NCBI RefSeq assembly: GCF_913053745.1
Contig: NZ_CAJXGF010000005.1
Coordinates: 1 to 61,865 of the forward strand
Reading direction: 5' to 3'
DNA length: 61,865 bases
DNA from: an uncultured Nitratireductor sp.
GTDB lineage: Bacteria > Pseudomonadota > Alphaproteobacteria > Rhizobiales > Rhizobiaceae
The translations under genes and the position numbers were made by a program. The notes under the pieces were generated by a model that saw only the letters and a list, made by a program, of their open reading frames with translations, was not told where the DNA came from and made no database searches. Below are positions 8,791 through 18,029 of the stretch, piece after piece (position 1 is the stretch's first letter; every line of letters begins with the position of its first letter).

Positions 8791-11127
8791 ATGGCGAAGG
8801 CAGGGGGTTGGGCTATGCCCCTGATTGCGGGCATGGCTGCCGGGCCGAAAACCCGACGCGCGGCGCGTATGGGACTGGCAGGGAACGCCAAGATTATCGC
8901 CGCTCCGGCTTACGAGCGTCTCTTGGCCATCGAACCCTACCTGCGCCGTTCCATCCCCGTGCTGATCATCATTTTCCTTCTGGTGCTTGCCGCGGCGCGC
9001 CTTCTCTCACTGTTCACCTGGCGCGACGACATTGAGCGCGACGCACGAACCATGCTGGCGCTCGCATCCGACTCCCTGGCTGCAAGCGTGGCGATTGACA
9101 ATTCGGAGATCGAACCGAGCCATAAGGCGCGCATGCTCATCGAAGATGCGATGCGGCGCGCCGGCTCGCAAGACCAGCGCATACTGGCAATCACCAATGA
9201 GCGCTTCGAGGTTCTGGCATCGTCACCCAACGGGCGCGATCTCGTCGGCCAATCGCTCGAAGATCTTCTGACCGGCGGACAACCGCTGTTTCTCTTCGGC
9301 GCGCGCGCCGGGGTGATGAATGTGGAGATTGCCGGCGAACCGTGGCTTGCATCCCTCGTGCATGTGGCCAGTCAGGACGGGTCGGCCGTTGCCCTCACCT
9401 CGCGCGATGGCCTCTTTGCCGATTGGCGCCGTTCGGTTTCAATGAATGTGACGCTATTCGCGCTGACGGCCGGCATACTGATGGTGATCCTCTATGCCTA
9501 TTTCAGCCAGGCCGCCCGCGCGCAGGCCGCCGACAGAATCTATATGGAAGCCCATCAGCGCATCGACATGGCGATGGTGCGCGGCAAGTGCGGTCTCTGG
9601 GACTGGGACATGGTGCGTGGAAAGATGTTTTGGTCGCGCTCCATGTTCGAGATGCTCGGCTATGAGACGAGCGAGGAAATGCTTTCCTTCGGCGAAGTCG
9701 CGGCGATCATCCACCCCGAGGACAGCGATCTTTTCGACCTGGCCAACCGCATCATGGCACGAGAGATCGACCACGTGGACCGTGTCTTCCGGATGAAGCG
9801 CGCCGATGGACAATGGGTCTGGGTTCGCGCTCGCGCACAGGTGGTCGACCCGAACGCTCCCGAACTGCATCTGATCGGCATCGCCGTGGATGTAACAGAG
9901 CAACGCACACTGGTGCAGCAGACGGAAGCCGCCGACCAGCGGCTGCGCACGGCCATCGAGAGCATCGGCGAATCCTTCGTCCTTTGGGACTATGCCGAGC
10001 GACTCGTCATGTGCAACACAAAGTACAAGCAGGATCTGGGCGTCGATCAAAGCATGATCGTGAGCGGCGCGCGGCGGCGCGATATCGAGGCGCTGGCACC
10101 GGCCTTCCGCTCGGAGCGCAGGTTGGCCATACCGTCAGGAAGCGGCAATGGCGCAACCTACGAGCGGCAACTTGCCGATGGGCGCTGGCTGCAAGTCACC
10201 GAACTGAAGACACGCGATGGCGGCACGGTCTCCGTCGGCACCGACATTACTCAGTTGAAGCAGCATCAGGGCAAGCTGGTCGACAGTGAGCGCCGTTTGA
10301 TGGCGACCATTCACGATCTAAGCCTTGCCCGCCGCGCCGAGCAGGAGCGCACGCGCGAATTGAGCGAGCTGAACCGCAAATACATGCGCGAGACCGAGCG
10401 TGCCGAGGCCGCCAACCGGGCGAAATCCGAATTCCTGGCGAACATGTCCCATGAGTTGCGCACACCGCTCAACGCCATCATCGGCTTCTCGGAAGTGATG
10501 GAGTCGGGCATGTTCGGCCCGCTCGGCTCGGATCGTTACGAGGAATATGTACGCGACATCTGTTCCAGTGGCTCCTACCTTCTGGGCGTGATCAACGACA
10601 TTCTCGACATGTCGAAGATCGAGGCCGGACAATTCTCGGTCGATTGCGAGGAAATCGATCTTTGCCCGCTGATCCGCGAAACGGTGCGTGTTGTGGATCT
10701 TCAGGCGGCGGAAAAGTCCATCGCCATGAAAATGGATATTCCCGAGACAATGCAGGTGTTCGCCGACCGTCGCGCGATAAAACAGATCGTCATCAATCTC
10801 CTGTCCAATGCCGTCAAATTTACTGGCGAAGGCGGACACATTTCGCTGCGCGCGCGCAAGGTTGGGCCGGCGGTAACACTGACCATCGAGGATTCAGGTT
10901 GCGGGATACCGCGCGACGCCCTGAAAAAACTGGGGCGCCCCTTTGAGCAGGTTCAAAATCAGTTCTCGAAAAGCCACACGGGTTCCGGTTTGGGGCTTGC
11001 CATTTCCCGCTCGTTGACCGAACTCCATGGCGGCGTCCTCAAGATCCGCTCGACGGAAGGGGTGGGTACCATCGTTTCTGTCCGCCTGCCCGCCGGAGAG
11101 CGCAAGAAACCGGCGGTCGCCGCCTGA
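8791..11127 (+). CDS. pleC: PAS-domain sensor histidine kinase, PleC-like
   Basis: 778 residues; a GAGGGAG ribosome site precedes the ATG. Two membrane helices, about residues 54-76 (VLIIIFLLVLAAARLL) and 212-236, flank a periplasmic domain. Then come a PAS/PAC region (about 255-375), a second PAS-like region (about 380-490), a short coiled coil, HisKA with the phospho-acceptor His554 (FLANMSHELRTPLNAIIGFS) and a complete HATPase (N box, DSGCGIP, SGLGLAIS). The sequence after the H box (GMFGPLG, then NDILDMSKIEAGQ) is typical of the PleC/DivJ/PdhS group acting on DivK. Adjacency to glnE matches the position I recall for pleC in Sinorhizobium meliloti. PleC is bifunctional, mainly a DivK-P phosphatase. 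The kinase call is certain; the pleC name is inference. Confidence 0.85.
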   Translation: MAKAGGWAMPLIAGMAAGPKTRRAARMGLAGNAKIIAAPAYERLLAIEPYLRRSIPVLIIIFLLVLAAARLLSLFTWRDDIERDARTMLALASDSLAASVAIDNSEIEPSHKARMLIEDAMRRAGSQDQRILAITNERFEVLASSPNGRDLVGQSLEDLLTGGQPLFLFGARAGVMNVEIAGEPWLASLVHVASQDGSAVALTSRDGLFADWRRSVSMNVTLFALTAGILMVILYAYFSQAARAQAADRIYMEAHQRIDMAMVRGKCGLWDWDMVRGKMFWSRSMFEMLGYETSEEMLSFGEVAAIIHPEDSDLFDLANRIMAREIDHVDRVFRMKRADGQWVWVRARAQVVDPNAPELHLIGIAVDVTEQRTLVQQTEAADQRLRTAIESIGESFVLWDYAERLVMCNTKYKQDLGVDQSMIVSGARRRDIEALAPAFRSERRLAIPSGSGNGATYERQLADGRWLQVTELKTRDGGTVSVGTDITQLKQHQGKLVDSERRLMATIHDLSLARRAEQERTRELSELNRKYMRETERAEAANRAKSEFLANMSHELRTPLNAIIGFSEVMESGMFGPLGSDRYEEYVRDICSSGSYLLGVINDILDMSKIEAGQFSVDCEEIDLCPLIRETVRVVDLQAAEKSIAMKMDIPETMQVFADRRAIKQIVINLLSNAVKFTGEGGHISLRARKVGPAVTLTIEDSGCGIPRDALKKLGRPFEQVQNQFSKSHTGSGLGLAISRSLTELHGGVLKIRSTEGVGTIVSVRLPAGERKKPAVAA

Positions 11128-11129
11128 CA

Positions 11130-14084
11130 TCAGTCCAGCATTCCAATCAATTCGGCAAAGCGTTTGCGCACTTTGGCGGCGGTCTCCTCCACATGGGCGG
11201 CCAGCACCGGCAATTCCGGCAGATCGGTTTGACGCAGAAGCAAATCTGCGAAGCCTGGAGGTGCTTCTTCCGGATCGAATCCGCCCTCAAGGCAAAGCCG
11301 CGTGATCTGCGTCAATGTCGTGTAGAGTTCATGCGCATCCATGAGTTCCTGACGCGCCTGCGGCGAACAGAAATCGTCAGTCAGCGACGCCAGCACGGCT
11401 CCCGTGGCCGTTGCCTCCTCCCCTTTGACGTTGCCTGTGAGGACGGCCACCTGAGCGATGAACTCCAGGTCGATTAGACCGCCGGAGATGAGCTTTAAAT
11501 CCCATATGTCACGGGCAGGTTTCTCCTCTTCGAGCAAACGACGCATGTCAGCGGCTTCGCGCTTGATCTTGCCCGCATCCCGCGGCAGCGCCAGAATCTC
11601 ACGCACCTGCTTGTCGACGCGCTCCATAAGCGCTCCATCGCCAGCGAAGGCGCGCGCGCGGGTGAGTGCCATATGTTCCCATGTCCATGCCTCCTTGCGC
11701 TGATAGCGTGCAAAAGCATCGATATGGGTGGCGACCGGCCCCTTGTTGCCGGAGGGGCGAAGCCGCAGATCGAGTTCGTAGAGCACCCCTTCCGCCGTCG
11801 GGGCCGAGACGGCGGCAATCAGCCTCTGAGTGAGCCGCGCATAATACTCCGACGGCGCCAACGGTTTTTGCCCGTCCGAATACTCCGCATCCGCATCGTG
11901 GTCGTAAAGCAGGATCAGGTCGATATCGGATCCCGCTGTCAACTCGCGGCTGCCGAGCTTGCCCATGCCCAGAATGGCGACGCGCGCCCCGGCGATCCGG
12001 CCATGACGCCCGGCGAAGTTCTCGATCACCGCGTCGAGCGCAGAAGCGACCGTAAGATCGGCGAGGTCGGAAAACGCCTTCCCCGCACGCGAGGCGTCGA
12101 TTGCCCCGGTCAGAAGCCGGATACCGATCAGGAATTTCTGTTCAGCCGCGAAAATGCGCAACCTGTCGAGTATCTCTTCATAAACCTGCGCCCCCGCCAG
12201 AAAGCTCTCCAGACGTTCAGCGAGATAAGCGCGGTCGGGAAGCTCGGACAGAAGCGCGGGATCGAGAAGTCCGTCGAAGACATGGGGACGCTTCGTAATG
12301 ATGGCGGCAAGCCGTGGTGCCGCACCCATGATGCTCACCAGCATGTTGAGCAAGGCGGGATTGGATTGAAGCAGCGAAAAGAGCTGGATACCAGCGGGAA
12401 GGCCTGCCAGAAACGCGTCAAAACGCAACAAGGCCTCATCGGCACGCCGCGTGCTGCCGAAAGCTTCCAGAAGCGCCGGGGTCAGTTCGGTCAGACGCTC
12501 GCGTGCCTCGGCTGATTGTGTCGCACGGTAGCGGCCATAGTGCCAGCCGCGGATCACGCGGCACATATCGCTCGGCCGTTCAAAACCGAGCTCGCTCAAC
12601 GTCTCAAGCGTGCCGGGATCGTCCACATCGCCGGTGAAGACCAGATTGCCGACGCCGCGCGAAAGTTGCGGAGCGGTCTCGAAGAGTTCCGCATAGTGCT
12701 GTTCCACCAACCGCAGACTGTCCTGAAATGCCTCGGAGAATGCCTCTGCGCTCTCGAAAGCGAGCAAATGGGCAATGCGCTCCAGGTCGTCGTCTTCTTC
12801 GGGCAAGGTATGGGTCTGCTCGTCGGCAACCATCTGCAGAGCGTGCTCGACATCCCGCAGGAACCAGTATTGGCGCGTCAGCGCCTCCCGTGCTTCCTCG
12901 TCGATCCAACCGCAGCGTGCAAGCTCCTCCAGCATCGTCACTGTGCGCCGCCCCCGCAACTCCGGAAACCGCCCCCCAGCGATCAATTGCTGCGTCTGGA
13001 CGAAGAACTCGATTTCCCGGATACCGCCACGCCCGAGTTTAACGTTGTGTCCCCGAACCGCGACCGCTCCATGACCCTTGTGGGCATGGATCTGACGCTT
13101 GATGGAGTGGACGTCGGCAATTGCCGCATAGTCGAGATATTTCCGCCAGACGTAAGGTTGAAGCTCTTTAAGGAAACTCTCGCCGGCAACCAGATCACCG
13201 GCAATCGGCCGCGCCTTGATCATGGCCGCCCGCTCCCAGTTTTGCCCGCGGCTTTCGTAATAATGGAGCGCTGCTTCCACTGGTATGGCAAGCGGTGTCG
13301 AGCCGGGATCCGGGCGCAGCCGCAGATCGGTGCGGAACACATATCCGTGCTCGGTCCGGTCTTGGAGGATCCTGACAAGGCGACGTGTGAGTCGGACGAA
13401 AAGGTCGATCGCCTCATAGGCATCAAGGATGGCGGGGGCTTGCGTATCCACCAGAACGATGAGGTCGATGTCGGACGAGAAATTAAGCTCGTTGGCGCCG
13501 AGCTTTCCCATTCCCAACACGATCCAGCCACTGCCTTTCGCAGGCTGGCTGCGATCCGGCAGTTTCAATTTTCCCGCCCGATCGGCATCGAGAAGCAAAA
13601 AGTTGGTGCTGGCACGGATGCACTTGTCTGCCAATCGGCTCAATCGCTCGGTGGTCACCGCGGTATCGGCAACGTCGGCGAGCCGACACAAGGCGATCAG
13701 GAAATGCGCTTCCGCCTTGAGGTCGCGCAGTCCCTTCATCTCGCCGCTTTCGCTCTGTCCGTCTTCGAATGCACTCGCATCGATGCGCTCGAACAGGACC
13801 TCCAGCCTCTCGCCGGCGGACAGGTCGAACAGAGCTTCCAAGGCATGTGGATTGCGGCGCGCGCTATCGCGCAGGAATGGCGACAATTCGAACACCGCCG
13901 CAAGAAAGCGCGTAAGATTCGTTTTGCGCCGAAGCAGATCGCACAGGCGTTCACATTCGGCGGCCTCTGCGGCTTCAAGCACCATTTCCAGCGCTTCGGC
14001 GGCCTGGTCGTGGTCGACCGGCTTCAGAATGAGAGCCGGCGCCCCAAACCAAAGGCTTCCGTCAGCAACCGCGTCACGCCCCAT
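11130..14084 (-). CDS. glnE: Bifunctional glutamine synthetase adenylyltransferase/deadenylylase
   Basis: 984 residues, in the usual range for rhizobial GlnE. It adds AMP to and removes AMP from glutamine synthetase in response to PII proteins, so controls nitrogen assimilation. Two nucleotidyltransferase cores are visible: the N-terminal deadenylylating domain near residues 190-210 (GMGKLGANELNFSSDIDLI) and the C-terminal adenylylating domain near 705-723 (GMGKLGSRELTAGSDIDLI), each with the G-S-D-x-D metal motif. The C-terminal regulatory helical region follows. It is convergent with the PleC-like gene (2-bp gap) and starts 45 bp after the end of the upstream histidine kinase gene, so may share its transcript. 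Confidence 0.97.
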   Translation of the reverse strand: MGRDAVADGSLWFGAPALILKPVDHDQAAEALEMVLEAAEAAECERLCDLLRRKTNLTRFLAAVFELSPFLRDSARRNPHALEALFDLSAGERLEVLFERIDASAFEDGQSESGEMKGLRDLKAEAHFLIALCRLADVADTAVTTERLSRLADKCIRASTNFLLLDADRAGKLKLPDRSQPAKGSGWIVLGMGKLGANELNFSSDIDLIVLVDTQAPAILDAYEAIDLFVRLTRRLVRILQDRTEHGYVFRTDLRLRPDPGSTPLAIPVEAALHYYESRGQNWERAAMIKARPIAGDLVAGESFLKELQPYVWRKYLDYAAIADVHSIKRQIHAHKGHGAVAVRGHNVKLGRGGIREIEFFVQTQQLIAGGRFPELRGRRTVTMLEELARCGWIDEEAREALTRQYWFLRDVEHALQMVADEQTHTLPEEDDDLERIAHLLAFESAEAFSEAFQDSLRLVEQHYAELFETAPQLSRGVGNLVFTGDVDDPGTLETLSELGFERPSDMCRVIRGWHYGRYRATQSAEARERLTELTPALLEAFGSTRRADEALLRFDAFLAGLPAGIQLFSLLQSNPALLNMLVSIMGAAPRLAAIITKRPHVFDGLLDPALLSELPDRAYLAERLESFLAGAQVYEEILDRLRIFAAEQKFLIGIRLLTGAIDASRAGKAFSDLADLTVASALDAVIENFAGRHGRIAGARVAILGMGKLGSRELTAGSDIDLILLYDHDADAEYSDGQKPLAPSEYYARLTQRLIAAVSAPTAEGVLYELDLRLRPSGNKGPVATHIDAFARYQRKEAWTWEHMALTRARAFAGDGALMERVDKQVREILALPRDAGKIKREAADMRRLLEEEKPARDIWDLKLISGGLIDLEFIAQVAVLTGNVKGEEATATGAVLASLTDDFCSPQARQELMDAHELYTTLTQITRLCLEGGFDPEEAPPGFADLLLRQTDLPELPVLAAHVEETAAKVRKRFAELIGMLD

Positions 14085-14129
14085 TCGAGCCCCCTATTCG
14101 ATCAAGAAATTCCGCCCATCCGGCTTCCT

Positions 14130-15590
14130 TCAGCCAGAAGCATCGCGCTTCTTGAAAACCGTTTCCGATTTCCGTTTTGACGGCTCGACGGGAAAGACCA
14201 TCGTTACGGCAAGTCCGGGCGCGTTGTCGGCGAGTTCGAGACGGCCACCATGGAATGTCATCACCGCCTTGGCAAGACTGAGACCGAGGCCGGAACCCGG
14301 CTGGGTGCGGCTTTCCTCCAGGCGAACGAAACGCTCCGTTACGCGGCGCCGGTCCGCTTCGGGAACGCCGGGACCATTGTCTCGTACCGTTAACCGGATC
14401 TCATTGGGACCCGTATCCAGCAGCACTTGCACTGCCGGTTTTTCGCCAAAGCCTGCCGAATATTTGATCGCATTATCGACAATGTTGGAAAGCGCCTGGC
14501 CAATGAGTTCGCGGTTGCCTTGCAAGTTGACCGCCCCGTCAAGCTGTGCATCCAGCGCCACACCCTGTTCTTCTGCGAGTGGCTCATAAAGCTCCACCAC
14601 ATCGGCCAGGATCGCTCTCAAATCGATTGTCGACGTGGCCTCTGCCGAATAGCCCGCTTCGAGCCGAGAGATCATCAGGATTGCGTTGAAGGTCCGAATA
14701 AGCTGGTCGGATTCGGCAATCGTGCGTTCCAACGCGGCGCGATATTCTGCTGTTTCGGATTTTCCCGCGAGCGCGGCTTCAGCCCTGTTGCGCAAACGTG
14801 TCAAAGGGGTCTTTAGATCGTGTGCAATGTTATCAGAGACCTGACGCAGTCCTTCATTAAGGGCCGCGATACGATCCAGCATCTTGTTCAGATTGTCCGA
14901 CAGCCGGTCGAACTCGTCGCCCGCTCCCGAGACAGGCAGCCGACGGTTCAGATCGCCACCCATTATGCTGCGGCTCGCTTCTGAAACGCGGTCGATACGC
15001 TTGAGCGCGCGCCGGCCGACGAAGTACCAGATCAGCAGCGCGCCCGCGCACATAATAGCGAGCGTGACCACAAGCGCGCGCTGCATCACAGTGCGGAATT
15101 TTTCCGGTTCCCCAAGGTCACGCCCAACCATGACAATAATCCGATTGGGCAGGCGGAAAACGACGGCAACCGCCTTGTGTTCGGCATCGCGCATCCCTGG
15201 TTCCAGGCGAGCCTCGCCTTCTCCGAAACGGCTGTAGGTGAACGGGCGTTCCGTCCAGCCTGTAGCATCGAGAACGCCAGGTTGCAGGCTTTCCACATTA
15301 CCCGAGAGAATGCGGCCATTGGCATCCGCAAGAAGATAGAGATTGGCGCCGGGTTGGCGGGCGCGTGATTCGATTACCCGCACGAGAAAAGGCAGGCCGC
15401 CACGCCGATAGGCGCGGTCGAGACCGCGCACTTCTTCATTGATGGCCTCGCGCGTTTGCCCGACCAGCATGCGGGCTGAAAGCGACGTCATGTAAATAAC
15501 CAGGAAGGTGGCGCAAACGGCGAAAAGGATGAGATAGAGGGCGGAAAGACGCGCCGCCGTGGTGTTGAGGATCGAAAGGAGCCGCGCCAT
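14130..15590 (-). CDS. HAMP-domain sensor histidine kinase
   Basis: 486 residues: an N-terminal helix (about 12-33), a periplasmic sensor of about 130 residues, a second helix (about 170-192, ALVVTLAIMCAGALLIWYF), HAMP, HisKA with His257 (NIAHDLKTPLTRL) and HATPase (NIVDNAIKYS, DNGPGVP, SGLGLSLA). The start codon overlaps the stop of the response regulator gene by one base (TGATG), so the two are translationally coupled. The position between degP and glnE matches a rhizobial two-component pair of little-studied function; the nearby degP suggests an envelope signal, which is inference. Confidence 0.93.
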   Translation of the reverse strand: MARLLSILNTTAARLSALYLILFAVCATFLVIYMTSLSARMLVGQTREAINEEVRGLDRAYRRGGLPFLVRVIESRARQPGANLYLLADANGRILSGNVESLQPGVLDATGWTERPFTYSRFGEGEARLEPGMRDAEHKAVAVVFRLPNRIIVMVGRDLGEPEKFRTVMQRALVVTLAIMCAGALLIWYFVGRRALKRIDRVSEASRSIMGGDLNRRLPVSGAGDEFDRLSDNLNKMLDRIAALNEGLRQVSDNIAHDLKTPLTRLRNRAEAALAGKSETAEYRAALERTIAESDQLIRTFNAILMISRLEAGYSAEATSTIDLRAILADVVELYEPLAEEQGVALDAQLDGAVNLQGNRELIGQALSNIVDNAIKYSAGFGEKPAVQVLLDTGPNEIRLTVRDNGPGVPEADRRRVTERFVRLEESRTQPGSGLGLSLAKAVMTFHGGRLELADNAPGLAVTMVFPVEPSKRKSETVFKKRDASG

Positions 15591-16261
15591 CAGTCCTTCA
15601 GCATATAACCGGCGCCGCGCACCGTATGAAGCAGGGGTTTCTCGAAGCCCTTTTCGATCTTGCCGCGCAGCCGCGAGATATGCACATCGATAACATTGGT
15701 CTGCGGGTCGAAATGATAATCCCAGACGTTCTCCAGAAGCATGGTGCGCGTCACCACCTGCCCGGCGTGTCGCATCATGTATTCAAGCAGCCGAAACTCA
15801 CGCGGCTGCAGGATGATCTCTTGGCCGGCACGGCGCACCGTATGCGAAAGGCGGTCAAGTTCGAGGTCGCCGACATGATAGACGGTTTCGACATCCTTGG
15901 AGCCGGCACGCCGGCGCAGCACTTCTATGCGGGCAAGTAGTTCGGAAAAGGCGTAGGGCTTGGTCAGATAATCGTCGCCACCGGCCCGCAAGCCTGTCAC
16001 GCGGTCGTCCACTTCTCCGAGCGCCGAGAGGATCAGCGCGGGCGTATCGTTGCCGCTTGCGCGCAGCTCGGCGATGATCGAAAGTCCGTCGCGGCGCGGC
16101 AGCATGCGGTCGATGACGAAGACGTCGTAGCTGCCGGTCTCGGCCATCGAGAAACCGCTGTCGCCATCGCGGGCGATGTCCGCAGTGTGGCCGGCTTCTG
16201 CAAAGGCATTCTTGAGATAATCCGCCGCTTCCCGATCGTCTTCGATGACAAGTATCTTCAT
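15590..16261 (-). CDS. OmpR/PhoB-family response regulator
   Basis: 223 residues from the ATG at 16261; a longer frame upstream to 16384 has no family-like sequence. The receiver starts MKILVIEDDREAADYL, has the acceptor Asp in VFVIDRMLP and the conserved Lys in KPYAFSELL. The C-terminal winged helix (about 125-220) includes LQPREFRLLEYMMRHAGQVV and ends RGAGYMLKD. It is the cognate regulator of the overlapping kinase gene. It lies downstream of degP on the same strand, with a hairpin in the gap. Confidence 0.95.
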   Translation of the reverse strand: MKILVIEDDREAADYLKNAFAEAGHTADIARDGDSGFSMAETGSYDVFVIDRMLPRRDGLSIIAELRASGNDTPALILSALGEVDDRVTGLRAGGDDYLTKPYAFSELLARIEVLRRRAGSKDVETVYHVGDLELDRLSHTVRRAGQEIILQPREFRLLEYMMRHAGQVVTRTMLLENVWDYHFDPQTNVIDVHISRLRGKIEKGFEKPLLHTVRGAGYMLKD

Positions 16262-16310
16262 ACGACCGTTATATCCCGTTTGCGGATGACACGTCTTCCT
16301 AGAAGGCGAA

Positions 16311-16336
16311 CTCCCCCAACAAAGATTGCGGGGGAG
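16311..16336 (-). terminator. Hairpin after degP
   Basis: Perfect 7-bp stem CTCCCCC (16311-16317) with GGGGGAG (16330-16336) and a 12-base loop, just after the degP stop on the minus strand. There is no clear T run, so it may be a 3'-end stabiliser or attenuator before the response regulator gene rather than a full terminator. Confidence 0.4.
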
Positions 16337-16355
16337 CTTTAAGGTGTAGCAAAGA

Positions 16356-17897
16356 TCAGCCTTCGCTGGTCGGCAAGGCCACAAAGCGGCTGGCGTCCTC
16401 GCGCTCGATCTGCACCAGCACAGCCTTTCGGCCCGCTTTCACCGCGGCAGACACGGCATCCTCGACATCCTTGCCAGACTTCACCGTCTGCGAGTTGACG
16501 GCGCGAATGATGTCGCCGGGGCGAATGCCACGGTCGTCCGCCGGGCTACCCGGTTCGACATCGGTCACGACGAGGCCATCCCCGTCTTCCGCAGGGGTAA
16601 CCTTCAGACCGAATTGCGCATCCATCGTGCTCGACTGCGAATCGCCTCTGGCCGCAGCCATGCTTTCGACGCCCGGCATTTCGGACAACGTCACCTTGAC
16701 GTTCTCCGTCTTTCCGTCGCGCCAAAGCGTCACATCGACCTCGTTGCCCGGCGCAAAATCAGCGACCAGACGAGCGAGCTCCTTCGGTGAAGAAACAGGC
16801 TTGTCGCCAACCGCGACGATGATGTCACCGGAGCGGATGCCCGCTTTGGCTGCCGGTTCGCCGTCCTGCGCGTCGGCAACCAGCGCGCCTTTTTCCTCGT
16901 CAAGTCCAACGGATTCGGCGATATCCTTGGACACCGGCTGGATCTGAACACCGAGCCAGCCTCGCTCGACAGAGCCATTCTCGATCAGGTCCCTGACCAC
17001 CTCTTTGGCGACGGAGGCGGGGATGGCGAACGCGATACCCACATTGCCCCCCGATGGCGAGAATATCGCCGTGTTGATGCCCACGACCTCGCCCGTGAGA
17101 TTGAAAGCCGGGCCACCGGAATTGCCGCGGTTCACCGCCGCGTCTATTTGAATGAAGTCGTCATAAGGGCCCGCGCCAATATCGCGACCACGCGCAGAGA
17201 CGATGCCCGCCGTCACCGTACCGCCGAGACCGAACGGGTTACCGACGGCCACCACCCAGTCACCCACGCGCACCTTCGCCTCATCGGCGAAGTCGACATA
17301 AGTAAACTCACGTTTCTCGTCGACTTTCAGCACAGCGAGATCGGTACGCGGATCGGTGCCGACCAGTTCGGCATCGATTTCGGTTCCATCATCCATGACG
17401 ACGGTGAAATTGCTGCCGCCATTGACCACGTGATTGTTGGTGACGAGATAACCGTCTTCGGAAATGAAGAAGCCTGAGCCCTGGGAGACCGGGCGGGGAC
17501 GGTGACGACGCTGATACCGGCGATCATTGCCGAAGTCGCGCTCGCCACGGAACTCGCGAAAAAACCGTTTCAGCGGATGGCCGTCCGGCAATTCCTCGAA
17601 ACCAGGCATATCGAAGAAGCTCGAGCCGCCACGATTCGACGTCATTTCAACATCGGCCTTCACGCGCACGCTCACCACCGCAGGAGAAACTTTCTCGACG
17701 ATATCGGCAAAACTCGGGGCTTGAACGGGTTGATCGAGACGCACCGCCTCGGCCATGACCGGCGCCGTTCCGCTCGTCACGACGCCAACTCCAACCGCTC
17801 CGGCAATCGCAATCGAAGCGATTGTCGCCATGAGACGGCCGCGTCCCGTGCCGATTATACCGTTCTTCGCTGCCTTCGTGTCCGCGTCCTGATGCAT
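16356..17897 (-). CDS. degP: DegP/HtrA-family periplasmic serine protease
   Basis: 513 residues. Periplasmic protease/chaperone of the Do family that handles misfolded envelope proteins. The N-terminal hydrophobic segment (about 22-47, MATIASIAIAGAVGVGVV) is the export signal or anchor. The catalytic triad is visible: His in TNNHVV, Asp in RTDLAVLK, Ser in GNSGGPAF. Two PDZ domains follow (about 310-390 and 420-500), both with their GxxxGDII-type cores. The linker before the first active-site motif carries a basic RRYQRRHRPRPVSQG stretch, the Q-linker/LA-loop region. It heads the degP, response regulator, kinase, glnE order shared with rhizobia. Confidence 0.96.
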   Translation of the reverse strand: MHQDADTKAAKNGIIGTGRGRLMATIASIAIAGAVGVGVVTSGTAPVMAEAVRLDQPVQAPSFADIVEKVSPAVVSVRVKADVEMTSNRGGSSFFDMPGFEELPDGHPLKRFFREFRGERDFGNDRRYQRRHRPRPVSQGSGFFISEDGYLVTNNHVVNGGSNFTVVMDDGTEIDAELVGTDPRTDLAVLKVDEKREFTYVDFADEAKVRVGDWVVAVGNPFGLGGTVTAGIVSARGRDIGAGPYDDFIQIDAAVNRGNSGGPAFNLTGEVVGINTAIFSPSGGNVGIAFAIPASVAKEVVRDLIENGSVERGWLGVQIQPVSKDIAESVGLDEEKGALVADAQDGEPAAKAGIRSGDIIVAVGDKPVSSPKELARLVADFAPGNEVDVTLWRDGKTENVKVTLSEMPGVESMAAARGDSQSSTMDAQFGLKVTPAEDGDGLVVTDVEPGSPADDRGIRPGDIIRAVNSQTVKSGKDVEDAVSAAVKAGRKAVLVQIEREDASRFVALPTSEG

Positions 17898-18029
17898 AGC
17901 AACCTATCCTCTTGGAAACATTTCTATTCGGCGCCCAATGGCGTCTTCTGGACAAAGAAATAGCGTTCCCTACATTACGACGCCATTTCCAGCCGATGAA
18001 ATTTTCGTAATGTTCGGATTGGTTTATGC

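Noticed and set aside
12516-14180. A 554-codon open frame on the plus strand
   Set aside because: It lies antisense to glnE, whose motifs are clear. Long shadow frames are expected in GC-rich coding DNA, and the translation shows no family features.
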